Notes: generated by a model from the letters alone, not told the origin. A DNA stretch of 64,000 nt from Myotis daubentonii (GCF_963259705.1 NC_081849.1:59430093-59494092); one strand, 5' to 3'. Shown: positions 33,381 through 46,129, counted from the first letter of the stretch. Numbers and translations are program-made.

Positions 33381-36300
33381 TTTAAGTTACGTGCTGATAT
33401 ATTTTGGGCACGAAACTAAAAGAATGAGTTTTCATTGGCTGCGGATTTGTTAGGTCTCCAAGACTAAAACATTGAAAAACCAACATCCGTAATGGTGACA
33501 TGTGAATTAAAACAAAACTTAAGTACATCAGCAGTGGAATGCAACCCACCCAGATTGAGAAATTGGTGGCCATCAAAGAACGTATAGAAGATGCAGTGTG
33601 CTCTCAGAAAACAATTGCTCTTGAACCAAGCTATCTTTACCTATGCAATGGATTATATTTTTAGTTTTCAAGTTATTTCTATAACTAAAAAACAAATCCT
33701 TTTTCTGCACAGTTCTGTGATAAATATCCCTTGGAGTTGGTAGAGAAATAATACTTTCCTTAGGAAGTAGAGAGAGGAAATTATTTTACAAACCTAAATG
33801 CAAAACTGAGTGTCAATGAGAAAGACACTAATAGTAGATCTGCTGATGGTCATGAGATCACTGTCAAAGTGAATGGAGAAAAATAAATTCAGTAAAACTA
33901 AGCAACAGAACACTTTACTATGTGAAAAGATTTGCAGATGAGGAAGCATGGGAAGCAATTCTCTATTTTTTAACTAAATAGTATCAATGCATAATGTGGA
34001 TATTTAGATCAGAAAGTGAGGCATATAGGCAGAAAGTGAGATAGATCCATAGAAAACATTTCTGCATATTAATGTGTTGTGTTTGTTTGTTTTTTCTCCT
34101 CGGGGAGTATCCTGACATTGAGGAGATGAGACTATAAAATATTTGGAAGCCACATCCCCTAGCTATGCTGCCATTGAAAGAAAAAGTAAATGACTAATTA
34201 AAATGCTTAGTCTGCCTAGAATTCCTATCTGTAGGTTTTTTATGGTGTCCTTTGCAGATGATTTAATGAAAAATTGCTGACAATTAGGGTCCTTGAGAAA
34301 AGTTAAAATATGAAGTACCATGTTTCCAAAAGAAGATAAGAACCACTCTTCCAGATAAATCAATCAAAAGGTCTGTTTTGATAATAATTATCTAAGTGAC
34401 TGTATAATAGGTTGTAAGAATAGAATTATAATGAGAGAATTTGCCTAATTGGAGACATTGTGCAGGGTCTTCTAAGATAGATGTCTTCATTTCTTTTGCT
34501 AGCATTTTCATGTTTACTGAACATACCTGTGGATTCTTCCACATGCATCTTTTTCCGAGTATTAGTAATGAAAACCTACAATGAAATAAAGAAACTCTAA
34601 TGCTGCGGTACTTCCTAAAGTCCAGAGTTACCAATTTCTAAGCTACAGACATTTGTGGGGGTTTTTCCTGAACTTTCATATTGAAGACATTGCAATGATT
34701 TTTTATATTATACAGGATCAAAAAACATATGTTTGAGGCAATTTCAGTGATATGCTTAGCTTTCTTTTTTTAATAAGACACTTATATTGGAGGCCATTTG
34801 TTCAGATCTTATTCATGCAACCATGACTTGGTCAAATATATATTTATTATAAATATACAAATGTTCTTTTGTAATCAAGCCACATAATAACATAATATAA
34901 AAATTTGTCAATTTACTTCCAATGACTCCTTCCTATCTTGCTTTATATATAATTAATTATCTAACTCATCTACTTGTATGCATTGCCTAAAATCAAGGCG
35001 TTGGTTATAGGCAGCCCAGAAAATGATTTGATACAGTAGTTGAAGCCAGAGGTCCAATATTTCCTTCTTTGAAGAAAGACAATTTCTACCAATCTCATTT
35101 TTTTGTGTGTATGAGAGAGAAGATTTCAAATAAGTAAAAGGATGGCAGGGACCCTTTTATGCAGTGGTGCGGGGCTCAAATAAATGTTACTACAATAGCT
35201 CTCTCCACAAATTAGTAATTTTTTTCTGGATAGGAGGAATTCATAGTGTCTTCTCAATTTGCACTCTGTCCACTCACAACATTTTAAATCTGCCCTCAAA
35301 ATGTAATTTTGAATGTGTGTAAATGCCCAACATAAAATTAACTAAAATGTTAGATTTGATGACAAATTACTTAAAACAGTTTTAAGGGAATGGGTATTTT
35401 TTAAATGGCTTTTTTAAAATTATCAAATGAAGATGGTTGACTTAAGTCACAGCCTGGAAAAAAAATAGCCTGAAATAAAGTCATAGAACATATGGAGAAA
35501 ACTTGGAAGTAGTCAAGAGACACATTCAATACATTGAACAGAATTTTGTACTTGCAAATCCTATAGATTGTACCCAGATTAGATCTTCACCCTAGCCATC
35601 ATGATATTTTGGCTAGCGCTCCGAGAGGAGGGCACTGCTGACCTATAAGGACTGGACTGGACCATCCTGGTATAGTTTAACGTTTCTTCACTGATTAGAG
35701 AATATCATGTTCACTGAGAACAGAAGGTGAGTGGCACACTGTATAGAATCATATCCTGAAAGAGGTTGAAACCAAAGTTCCCACATTCAACAGTGAAATG
35801 GAACTTCATGGAAATACAGGATGTTAGGGAGAGAACTTGAATAGCTGTACTTTGCATATGTTTAGGGTTTTTAACAATTACTTGTGATTGTGATTGAGAG
35901 GAGAGAGTTGTTTTTATTTCTTGAAGGAATGTACAAAATAAGGATGGTGATGAAAAGGAATGGATGAAACCTTGCTTGGAGGCTGTCAAGGTGATGATAG
36001 AATGATGGAGTGAGGAGGGTCATTGCGATGAGCTAGAAGACAAGAAAGAAAGTAAATAGCATGCTAATGAATGCTTTTCCCTTCTTGGCAGTATTTCTAA
36101 AGATAGACATCCATAGAGTTTAAAATCTCGGTAAAAACAAACAATATGGTAAAAATGTTTTCTTACAAAATCTGTCAAGTTATTTTTACTTTAGAGAGCA
36201 TTATTTGTTCAGCTATACATCTTATAGTTTATAACCTTATGCCTAAAAATGTTAGTTTTGAAAAATATTGAATACCAATTTAGATCAATCTACAATATTT

Positions 36301-36394
36301 AAGGAACTCAAGTTAAGTAGCTAATATTATTAATCCATATACTATCCCATTGAAATAGTGTTATGAACATGCACTCTGAAAAACACACAGCTGT
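33381..36394. other. No gene or clear repeat recognised
   Basis: About 3 kb of unassigned DNA. Minus frames at 34163-34363, 34392-34634 and 35711-35989 lack recognisable domains or splice context. Confidence 0.4.
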
Positions 36395-36522
36395 CATCTT
36401 GTAGTAAGGAAATAGACTTAAAGAAGTCATATTTCCAAAGCAGACATCTAGGTAATACCTGTTAAAATTAAAGTCAAATCTTTTGATTCTGATGCTAGTA
36501 CACTTTCCAGTACACTGCCACT
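36395..36522 (-). mobile_element. MIR SINE 5' part, antisense
   Basis: AAGAAGTCATATTTCCAAAG, then TTTTGATTCTGATGCTAGTA and CACTTTCCAGTACACTGCCA, fits the antisense 5' half of MIR ('agtctgactccagagc...tatactgcc'). Confidence 0.55.
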
Positions 36523-36539
36523 ATGAATAAAAAGTTTAT

Positions 36540-37195
36540 TTTTTACTTAAAAAAATTTATATGCAGAGACAAAAGACCCAGAATAGCCAACACAATATTC
36601 AAAGAGAGCAAAGAGGACTGACACTACCTAACTTTAAGACTTAACATAAAACTACAGTAATCAACATTGTTGTATTGGCAAAGAGTAGACAGATATATGG
36701 AACAGAATAGAGAGCCAAGAAATTGACCCCCGTAAATATAGTCAACTGATCTTTGACTATTGGAGCTAAGGCAATACAATGGATCAAAAATAGTTCTCTT
36801 CAATAGATGGCTGGAACAACTATTCACATGCAAAAAATAAAATTAATCTAGACCTAGACTTTGTACCCTTCATAATAATTAAGTCAAAATGGATCACAGA
36901 CCTAAATGTAATTTACAAAACTGTAAAACTCCTAAAAGATAACATAGGAAAAAACACGCACAAATGATCCTGAGTATGACAATAACTGTTTAGATACAAC
37001 ATTAACGGCAGGATTCATGGCAAGTAACTAATAAGCAGGACTTCATTAAAATAACTTTTGCTCTGAGAAAGACAATGTTAAGAGAATTAAAAGACAAGCC
37101 ATATTGTGGGAGAAAACATCCGCAAAAGATCCATCTGATAAAGGACTATTATCCATAATCTACAAAGAAGAAAAACTGTAAGTAAAAAATTAGCC
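36540..37195 (+). mobile_element. L1 ORF2 3'-half fragment, sense
   Basis: Decayed ORF2 sequence downstream of the reverse transcriptase core: GACCCAGAATAGCCAACACA, AACATTGTTGTATTGGCA, GATATATGGAACAGAATAGA, AAAATGGATCACAGACCTAA and TTATCCATAATCTACAAAGA occur in canonical L1 order. Many stops are present. It ends without a 3' UTR, so it is an internal fragment. Confidence 0.92.
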
Positions 37196-37256
37196 ACCAC
37201 AGGTTACTTTGTCTTCCCTTAAGTTGTCTGGTTATTAGCTGGCGCGTATCCTATGG

Positions 37257-37483
37257 CGGTGATGGCGAACCTTTGAGCTCGGCGTGTCAGCATTTTGAAA
37301 AACCCTAACTTTGGTGCCGTGTCACATATAGAAATGTTTTGATATTTGCAACCATAGTAAAACAAAGATTTGTATTTTTGATATTTATTTTATATATTTA
37401 AATGCCATTTAACAAAGAAAAATCAACCAAAAAAATGAGTTCGCGTGTCGCCTCTGACACGCGTCATAGGTTCGCCATCACCG
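37257..37483. mobile_element. hAT-type MITE (GATGGCGAACCT family)
   Basis: 227-bp non-coding element with terminal inverted repeats CGGTGATGGCGAACCT and AGGTTCGCCATCACCG (16/16). A perfect 8-bp duplication, TCCTATGG, lies at 37249-37256 and 37484-37491, diagnostic of hAT transposition. The interior is AT-rich; subterminal CpG-rich words (GGCGTGTCAGC, GACACGCGTCA) remain. Low decay of the ends indicates a recent insertion. It is distinct from the family at 11-163 and 41945-42170. Confidence 0.94.
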
Positions 37484-37491
37484 TCCTATGG

Positions 37492-39537
37492 TATTTTTAA
37501 GCCAATTAAATAGATGCTTTCATCAGAATTCATTAAAATATAGAAAACATATATTTTTATATAAAGGAACAATTTGAATGCTTGTGATTCTATTTAACTT
37601 GAATGGGAAAGGACGTTTATTTTATCCTAAATTCTAGAATGACTGGATCCATTTAGAACATTTTGAAAGACTTTCGTCTTATGTGTTTTGAATATGGAAA
37701 TGTCTGATGAGTTCATATCTTGACTAAAACTTACAGAGCAGTATGAAGGCAATTTATTGCTAAAATAACATTTTCTTCCTTTTTACATTTTTTTGAAATA
37801 TCAAGAAAAGGGTTTTGGGGAATCTTTTCCTGTTCTGCATAGAAGAAAAATGACACAAGTTTTGGTTCTAAGACTCTCACATTTTGCTTGTAGGTTTTAG
37901 GACCTTTTAAGTCTAATTCATTATTTGTAAAAAGAAGATAACTTTACAGTAGCATTGGATGAACCAAGTTTAACCTGGAATTGTAAGCACCTAGCATATT
38001 CTGTAGAGAGTGTGGTAAAAATACTATTTCAGGGTCCCCCTATTTGTACAATAGATTCAGAATAAATTGTTTAATTATGGTGAGGTAGAAGAGTAGTATA
38101 TGCTTGATTCTGTTTTGAAAAGACTTTCTAAATTCTTTATTTATACACAAATATCGGCTAAATTTAGATTGTTTATAATGGTATTAAAATGTATCCATTT
38201 TATTTCAACTCAAAATTATCCCTCTGTAGCCTGTCAGGAACTTGGTAGAGTTGCTTCTGAGTGAAGATTTAGATTTTTCTAGGGATTTTCCCCCTTTGGT
38301 TTCGTTAAACGGAGTTGACAGCTGCCACAAAGGAAAGTATTGTTCAGAAAGCCACAGCTGGGACTGCTGATGAGATGTTGGGGCCTTCAGCAAGCTGAGT
38401 TGAAAAGAGGAAAGGCTGATAGGGCTCCTAGCCCAGATGACATATAGAGGCGCCCAGTGAGGAGAAAATTGCGAGCTCACCAAAAACGTGTACATATGGA
38501 AAGTGATTCCTTTAGATACCGATAAATAAAAATCTTGACTTTGTACGTAATCAAAAAGAATAATTTCAATGGCAGTAAGTCCTTTTTCTGGATGAAGTCC
38601 TAAAGAACATTCCATTTGATCTAATTGATTTTGTCAGAAATAGTACCATATTTCAATGAACCAAGTCATTAACAGTTTTGATCCCTAATTTTGTGGAAGT
38701 TTGATTGTCAGGGGCAAGCCCCATGCACATCAATGCTGCATTGACTCAAGCACAGTTGCTTTCAGATTTCAGAAGGTAGGAGAAGGCGGAAGAAGAAACT
38801 TTCTCTGAAATAAACTAATCTTGGATTAACTACAGCCTAAGTGTTACTTTCCTAAGAAGGTGTGTATTGATTAAACCCTGTTGCTTTTGAAATCTCAATT
38901 TCTTGTTTTCCTTTTTATCACATCACATTTGCCATTATCTTATTTGTTTATTTACATGATGGGTTTTCTCGTTAGACACTCCATTCAGTCATATTGATAA
39001 TCCACCTGGCTTCATAGCAAAGGTGGAAAGGAATTACAGAGCAGGGCTAAGAAAACAGTGACTTAGAGACTTCTTTCATTTTTGCCAAAACAACACAAAT
39101 ATTAGTTTAAAAAATCACGTGCTCTCTGTGTGAGTGTGGATTTTCGGTCCATTCTCTTTTTCTGTGAAATGCTGTGACATGACATTCACATGTTTTAGCA
39201 GAAAGAGCCTGCTTCCCCCAGAACCGTGCATGGAGTGGCACTCATGAGTATGTTCCGACATTTTAAGACAACTCAGCAAACCTGAAGTAAGGACTGCTTC
39301 CCCACCAGAAGGCGCAGCTCTTTATTTTGTTTTGTTGTTCCTTTGTCTGGCATAAACGATCCCAGCAGCTCCGCACTAGAAGTTCCGTACCCTTTGGAGT
39401 AAAGTCCCCTCTGCCCATCTCCTCAGCAGCTGGCAAGGCTTCAACTTCTGTTCGTTCTTTCCTTTGCCAGTGGCAATAGTCTTCATGTTTGAGTTCCTTT
39501 GAGGTGTGTTTCTGAGAAGACTTCCCTCACAACAAAT
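37492..39537. other. No gene or clear repeat recognised
   Basis: About 2 kb. A 136-codon minus frame at 38205-38615 is the longest non-repeat frame here, but it has no recognisable motif or splice-site context. 38930-39330 is repeat-free and could hold conserved sequence. Confidence 0.4.
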
Positions 39538-39538
39538 G

Positions 39539-39589
<51 letters not shown>

Positions 39590-39592
39590 TCA

Positions 39593-39647
<55 letters not shown>
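39538..39647. repeat. Compound (GC)n(CA)n(TC)n microsatellite
   Basis: GCGCGCGC at 39538-39545, CA units to about 39585, a CACTCACTCACA transition, then TC units 39594-39647. The first half is Z-DNA-prone and the second is a pyrimidine tract that is H-DNA-prone. Leu-Ser and Thr-His frames across it are artefacts. Confidence 0.98.
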
Positions 39648-39649
<2 letters not shown>

Positions 39650-41605
39650 GTGTTCGGAGACCTGTGCACGTGACCCATGATTGGTGAGAGAGTCACAAGC
39701 AGTGGCTACACACATTCTTACTGTCGCTGACTGTTGCACCACCTCAGGACATAATTAAACGTATTCTTAATTTTTGGCCAATCCATGTTGGTTGATGTAA
39801 AATGCCTCAAGTCTTACGTCTTAGGTGGTTTTGGGTATCACTTTTATAAAATGTGTAAACTTACACACATCGGGTACTGCTTGTATCTGAGTGATCTCTG
39901 TGTGCTAACACTTTCAGCATAGCATGGCGTATTTCCTTTGTGACTGTTTAATTTCTTCACAGAGTTTAGGGGTAGCTAGACTTCAGATTTTCCGACAAGT
40001 GACTTTCAAATTATACCTTGAATATTTTTCAGAAACTTCTTTGGATATTATTTTCTAGCTAATATGTAAAAGTCTACATTGAGCAAGGAATAACTCTACA
40101 TATTTCCCTATTTGGTGGCTATTATTACATTAAATGTATCTTCATTATTCTCTTAGAAAGTGACCTGCTCCAGCATTAAATCCACTCAACCTAATTAGAA
40201 AGATTCTCTCTTGTGTCTTATTTCCTTTATGGTTATTATGGGACCAAGGATAACACATTGAACTATCCCAAGTTATTCAGGGCAGTGCAGAGGCCATCAG
40301 TTCTGTGCCTTTTTAAGAACCTAACTTGCTGCCTAGAACAGATTTTTACTATGGGGAGTCTCATGTGTGATGGTATTTTTTTATTAGAAATTCTTTGAGA
40401 CAGAAATGATAATAACATATCATAAAATATATACTATCTTGTTTCTTCTCAATATAATGATATCGATTCCTGACCTTGATTAACTAGAAATGTATTCAAA
40501 ATTGTACAAATAGAGGGAGGGGGAAACCGTTAGTGTTATCAAATTTCATTTTAGGTCCGAAGACTGGCTTGACCAATATAATAAAGTTCTTACTGTCCTC
40601 AGGACATCAGAGAACTTACTATCCGTGGTTTGGTCTTTGAAGTCACCATGACACCATCGCCTCTGATAAAAGAGTTTATTTATAACTTGCTCAGCTTAGG
40701 TCCTTTCCCACTGAATCAGCAGGCTTTCTAAGGTTTGAGGATATAATTTCAAGGACTGTTAAACCTCTGTCAAAGTTTGGTTGGCCCCCTGAGGGGCCCT
40801 GTGTTTCAACTTCTCAAGAAAGTGCTCAGAAAACTGACAGCTTCAAGTACCACCGGTTTTGTCATTTGAAGTGGCATTTAATCTGAAAAATAACATTAGC
40901 AAATCAGCATATAATTGGCTTTCTATTTCCTTTTCCCACCCCTCATTATTTATTCTTTTTGGTTAGGCTAAGCCACAAGTCAAAATTATACTTGATACAG
41001 CAATTTCCTTATCTCTTTAGAAGGACATTCCTATACACACACAATTAATTAGTATCCTTACTTTAAGGAAGTAGAAAATTTATATTTTAATAGGGACTGT
41101 TTATATTTCTGATGTTGTTTTTGCATTGTCTCCTTTATTATTCATATATCCACTGAAGTTTAAGGGGACTCTTTGCCAACAAAACTGTGAACTAATGGAG
41201 CAATAAATATATATAAAGGAAAATCTATATAAAACTCTTTCACTTCTACATTTAATTTCTCTTTGGTCCTCTCATCACTTTTCAAGTTTCCCTTCTTCTT
41301 TGTTCTTAGCTCTTTTTCACCACAGTATACTGTCTTTACCTTTTAGCCATTAAGCTAAAGGATGAATGGGAAATGCTTTCTCTGATATCTGGACCCTCCT
41401 GATACCTGCTTAGATTATCACTCTCCATAATTTGACTTCTAGCTCCCTTTATTAATATCCTCTCTCATTATTATCTTTTGTCACACAGTAAGGTTTTGTT
41501 AAATAGATTTCCCCTAAATAACAGTTTTATAATTAATATTTAACTTGAATTTGTTTCACAGAGCTTTGGTTGACATCACTATTGTCTGTAGAAAATATAT
41601 GCACA
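39648..41605. other. No gene or clear repeat recognised
   Basis: About 2 kb of unassigned AT-rich DNA with only short frames. Confidence 0.45.
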
Positions 41606-41609
41606 CATC

Positions 41610-41836
41610 ATTTTTTAAAAATATTTTTTTTCGTTGATTTCAGAGAGGAAAGGAGAGGGAGAGAGATAGAAACATTAATGATGAGAGAGAATCATTGAGC
41701 CATTGATTAGCTGCCTCCTGTATGCCCCCCCTTGGGGATAGAGCCTACAACCTGGACATGTACCCTGACCATAATTGAACCATGACCTTCTGGTTCATAG
41801 GTCGACGCTCAACCACTGAGCCACTCTGATGGGCTT
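41610..41836 (-). mobile_element. Ves SINE, antisense
   Basis: TTTTTTAAAAATATTTTTTT tail, AGAGAGGAAAGGAGAGGGAG body, CCTTGGGGATAGAGCCTACA middle, and GACGCTCAACCACTGAGCCA antisense head. It has the GTTGAGC-type head variant also seen at 17084 and 32154. I did not find a clean target duplication. Confidence 0.93.
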
Positions 41837-41944
41837 GATTCAACTTCTTTAATAAATACAGGCATATTTGAATCGTCTGTTTCTTGTTATGTGAGTTAAG
41901 GCATATTATGTTTTACAAAAGGTTGGTCTATTCTTCACCTAGGT
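41837..41944 (-). mobile_element. Old L1 ORF2, antisense, part before the hAT MITE
   Basis: The segment ending TTCTTCACCTAGGT joins, once the hAT element is removed, to TTATCAAATATGTGAGCATA, giving the usual antisense L1 word order. The part left of about 41900 is assigned by continuity only. Confidence 0.55.
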
Positions 41945-42170
41945 CCGTGGTCGGCAAACTGCGGCTCGCGAGCCACATGCGGTTCTTTGGCCTCTTGAGT
42001 GTGGCTCTTCCACAAAATACCACATGCAGGAGCGCACATACAGTGCGATTGAAACTTCGTGGCCCATGCGCAGAAGTCGGTATTTTGTGGAAGAGCCACA
42101 CTCAAGGGGCCAAAGAGCTGCATGTGGCTCGTGAGCCACAGTTTGCCGAGCTGCAGTTTGCCAACCACTG
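41945..42170. mobile_element. hAT-type MITE, copy 2, long palindrome
   Basis: 226-bp element, CCGTGGTCGGCAAACTGCGG ... TTTGCCAACCACTG. The two halves are near-perfect reverse complements over about 80 bp (GAGCCACATGCGG and TGCATGTGGCTCGTGAGCC; CCACAAAATACC and GGTATTTTGTGG), so the element folds into a long hairpin. Flanks are ACCTAGGT (41937-41944) and a decayed ACTAAGTT (42171-42178). A short duplicated GCAGTTTGCC-like segment near the right end is extra. It is inverted relative to copy 1. Confidence 0.9.
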
Positions 42171-42178
42171 ACTAAGTT

Positions 42179-43800
42179 ATCAAATATGTGAGCATAAAGT
42201 TGTTTATATTCTTTTATTATTCTTTTAATGTCCATGGGATCTATAGTGATGTCCCCCCTTTCATTTCTGATATTTAGTAATTTTTGCCTATTTTTTCTCT
42301 AGTTAACTTAGCTGAAAGGCTTATCAATTTTATCTATCTTTTCAAAAAAGCAGCTTTTGGTTTTGTTAATTTTCTCTAGTCATTTCCTATCTCTGTTTTA
42401 TTTATATCTGCTCTAATTTTTATTGTTTCTTTTCTTCTGCTTACTTTGGATTTAATTTGCATTTCTTTTTCTAGTTTCTTAAGATAGAAGCTTATATTAT
42501 TCATTTTAGATATCTGTCTAATATATACATTCAGTGCTATAAAATTTCTCTCTAACCACTGCTTTTGATATATCCTACAAATTTTGGTATGTTCTATTTT
42601 CATTCTCATTTAGTTCAAAATATTTTTGAGAGTTCTTCTTTAACTCAGGCGTTATTTGGAGGTGTTGTTGAATCTACAGTTCTAGGGATTTCCTAGCTGT
42701 CTTTCCCTTATTGATTTCTAGTTTAATTCCATTGTGATCTGAAAGAAGACATTGTATAATTTCTCTATTTTTAAAAAATGTGTTAAGGTGTGTTTTATGA
42801 CCAGAATTTGATATATCTTGTGATCTCCAGAAGGAGTGCATTACCTTGTTGTTGAATGGAGTAGTCTATATAAAAGTCAATTATAGTCAGTAGATCAATG
42901 GAATTGTTGAGGTCCAACTACTTCCTTACTGATTTTCTGCCCTCTGGATCTGTTCATTTTTGATAGAGGGTGTTAAAGTCTCCAACTATAACAGTGTGTT
43001 TATCTGTTTCTCCTTGCAGATCTATCAGGTTTTGCCTTATAGTTTGACACTCTGTCTTAGTTGCGTACACATTAAGAATTGTGTTCTTGGAATATTACTG
43101 TGGTATATCTTTCTTCATTCCTTTACTTTTAATCTATGCTTGTCTTTATATTTCAAGTGGGTGTTTTTTATAAGACAACCTATACTTGGGAACATTTTTT
43201 TATTCACTCTGACAATCTCTATATTTTACATAATGTATCTTGACCATTGATGTTTAAAATAATTGTTGATGTAACTAGATTAATTTCAACCATATTTGTT
43301 ATTACTTTCTGTTTGTTGAAATTGTTCTTTGTTTCTATTTTGTGTTCCACATTTTTTGTTTTTTAAACATATTTTATATGAGTCCATTTTTTCTCCTTTC
43401 TTAGTATATCAATTATTTTTTATTTTTTTCAGTGGTTGGTCTGCAACTAATCCAAGTCCACTTTCAAATTGCACTAATTGTTAGGTAGTACAAGTACCTT
43501 ATAATAACAAAATGTTCCTACTTTCTTGTAGAATTTCATACATTTAACATATATATAAATATATTGTTGCTATTATTTTTAATAAACATTTATATATTAA
43601 ATCAATTAAGAATAAGAAACAAAATTTGTAGGTTCCCTTTACTTACTTATTTGCTAATGCTTTTCCTTTCTTTATTTAAATCCAAGATTCTGACATTTGT
43701 CATTTTCTATCTGGTGAAAGAACTTCTTTTAATATTTCTTGCAAGATAGGTCTATTGGCAATAAATTCTCTATTTTTGTTTGTCTTAGAAAGTAAATATC
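42179..43800 (-). mobile_element. Old L1 ORF2 region, antisense
   Basis: A long decayed antisense L1 ORF2 5' half. + strand words in order include TTTTAATGTCCATGGGATCT, GTGATGTCCCCCCTTTCATT, AAAAGCAGCTTTTGGTTTTG, TTAATTCCATTGTGATCTGA and TAAAGTCTCCAACTATAACA. The sequence is full of stops in every frame. Order and divergence fit an ancient L1M-type element. The right limit, next to the TATC array, is approximate. Confidence 0.88.
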
Positions 43801-43824
43801 ATTTTTTTGCTTCTTGCTAATTTT

Positions 43825-43839
43825 CTATCTATCATCTGC

Positions 43840-43872
<33 letters not shown>

Positions 43873-43919
43873 ATCTATCTATCTATCATCTATCTATCTA
43901 TCATCTATCTATCATCTGC

Positions 43920-43983
<64 letters not shown>

Positions 43984-44025
43984 ATCTATCTATCATCTGC
44001 CTATCTATCTATCTATCTATCTATC

Positions 44026-44095
<70 letters not shown>

Positions 44096-44103
44096 ATCTG
44101 CCT

Positions 44104-44168
<65 letters not shown>

Positions 44169-44205
44169 ATCTGCCTATCTATCTATCTATCTATCTATCA
44201 TCTGC

Positions 44206-44253
<48 letters not shown>

Positions 44254-44269
44254 TATCTATCTATCTATC

Positions 44270-44300
<31 letters not shown>

Positions 44301-44387
44301 ATCTATCTATCTATCATCTATCATCTGTCTATCTATCATCTATCTATCTATCATCTATCTGTCTATCTATCTGTCTATCTATCTATC

Positions 44388-44426
<39 letters not shown>

Positions 44427-44430
44427 ATCT
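43825..44430. repeat. (TATC)n array of about 600 bp with longer-period substructure
   Basis: Tetranucleotide TATC repeats interrupted by phase-shifting ATC and TATTATC units. ATCATCTGCC occurs six times, at about 43831, 43911, 43992, 44093, 44166 and 44197, the first three spaced 80-81 bp apart. This points to duplication of larger blocks as well as unit slippage. Frames of 223 and 271 codons across it encode only Leu-Ser-Ile-Tyr repeats and are artefacts. Confidence 0.98.
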
Positions 44431-45604
44431 ACCACTTTGTCACCTGAAAAGGCTCTTCATATGCTGCTCTTCACATGATGCTGTTCCTCTTCCTTCGTTA
44501 AAAATTCAGAAGGAAACTTTGACAAATCCTGTCTCACTTCTACCTCCTCATGCTGTTTGTGCAATCATTCCAGTAATTCATAGGAAATGGGCCATGAATG
44601 TATGTCAAATTCCTTTGTATTTTGAATAAGTTTACTCTGCCTTCTTCATTTGATTTCTAGAATTTATTTTCACCAAAGCAACTCAAAATGTATGGAATAG
44701 GGTTCATTCTCACTTTGTGATTGCTCAGTAAATATTGTCAAACTGTAATAACTCTTGAGGGGTGTGTGGCCACCATCTACTTAGAGTTGCCATTAATTTG
44801 CATGCCCTTGAGCTCTAGGCTCAAATAAAAACAATACAAATAATTATATTGATTTTTTATTGTACTGGCATTGTCGTGTCTATAATTTCTGTTTTGGAAA
44901 AATAATATTCCATCACCATGGTAGTCTTGCTTGACTTCTGCAGTAAAACCTACTCTTGTTATATGCTTGTACCAATTACAGGATTGTGTAATGGAAGTTC
45001 TTTAGTCAATTTATATTTTAACCAGGAGTTGTTTCTTTCGTGTCATGTCATCAGAATGTAATGGAATAATTCTGTTGAGGCCTGGGCTAGTTTCTGATTG
45101 TATGCAGGGCCTGTGAATTTGAAGCTGATTATTTTGGTCACCAATTGACTGGTCCCATGATGACATTTGAAGAATGCCTGAGAGCCATGCATAGATGGAT
45201 CTGCCACATTTCCAGTTCTGAGACACCTTTTGTAATAAGGAGTGGCATAGTATTTTTTGGTACTGTATATAATTTGTATGATATGTTTTGAAATTAGTAT
45301 GATTATCTTTTTATGAATTTATTGATAGTCTTTTCTTATTATGTCAGCTGAAACAGAAATCCTTCCTATCATAGGTAACAATAAAAAGACCCTGTCTAAT
45401 CATAATTATTTCTTCCAACAGCCAAATGACAATTACTAGAAAGAAAAATAGTTTAACAAAGTGATATAAATCAGAACCAATGGGGATTTAAATCTTGCTG
45501 TAGACTATCCAAAAGTCTTTTTCTCTATGTGAATATTATTGCTTGCACTCAATCCTATACAGCAATTTCACATTTGTTCTAAAACTTTAATAAGAGGAAT
45601 TAAT
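44431..45604. other. No gene or clear repeat recognised
   Basis: Unassigned sequence. The 44431-44629 part only appears open because a TATC frame runs into it. Confidence 0.45.
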
Positions 45605-45690
45605 TTGTTCATGAATTTTTGATATGAATATGCACCAGGCACTGTATAAGGCACTGCAATTTTAGATGTGAATAAATCAGACATCAAAAT
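45605..45690 (-). mobile_element. L2 3' fragment, antisense
   Basis: TGCACCAGGCACTGTATAAG then GCACTGCAATTTTAGATGTG and AATAAATCAGACATCAAAAT follows the antisense L2 3' UTR. Confidence 0.7.
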
Positions 45691-46129
45691 ATTCAAGATG
45701 AGCAATGTTGGAGAGAAAAACATCTATGTAGAGTTTAAATTTTGATTACATAGCAAAATAACACCTGTGACCTCTTAACACTTTATTTTAAGAGTAAAGT
45801 TATATTAAATATTAAGGCAAATAAGTATATAGTGTGTTTCACTTTTCTCTATCTTGGTTTCCCATTTTCTCACTCTCTCTCAGCTCTAGTTCTAGCCATA
45901 TTTCTAGCTCCTGTCTGTCCATTCATATATCCATATAAAACATATTTTCACTAAATTTTAAGATGCTGACAATAGTAATTTTTATCATGAGTGCAGATCT
46001 TAATAAGAAAGCAAAATCAACATGTGCCAGAATATATCTTCAACCGAGAGGCTATACCTCCCACATACCAAGTTTTTAGGCCTTTAACACTGGCATTCAT
46101 GATCGTTTCATTAGAATCCCAAATTTCTA
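45691..46129. other. Unassigned spacer
   Basis: No feature recognised. Confidence 0.4.

Noticed and set aside
38205..38615. 136-codon minus-strand frame outside known repeats
   Set aside because: No recognisable motif, no convincing splice or promoter signals and no paralogue that I know. Kept only as unassigned sequence.
43825..44430. CRISPR-like repeated spacing
   Set aside because: The direct repeats are microsatellite units with no unique spacers, in a mammalian genome.
43807..44629. Frames of 223 and 271 codons, the longest in the window
   Set aside because: Leu-Ser-Ile-Tyr repeats from the TATC array. Openness is caused by the repeat, and there is no domain.
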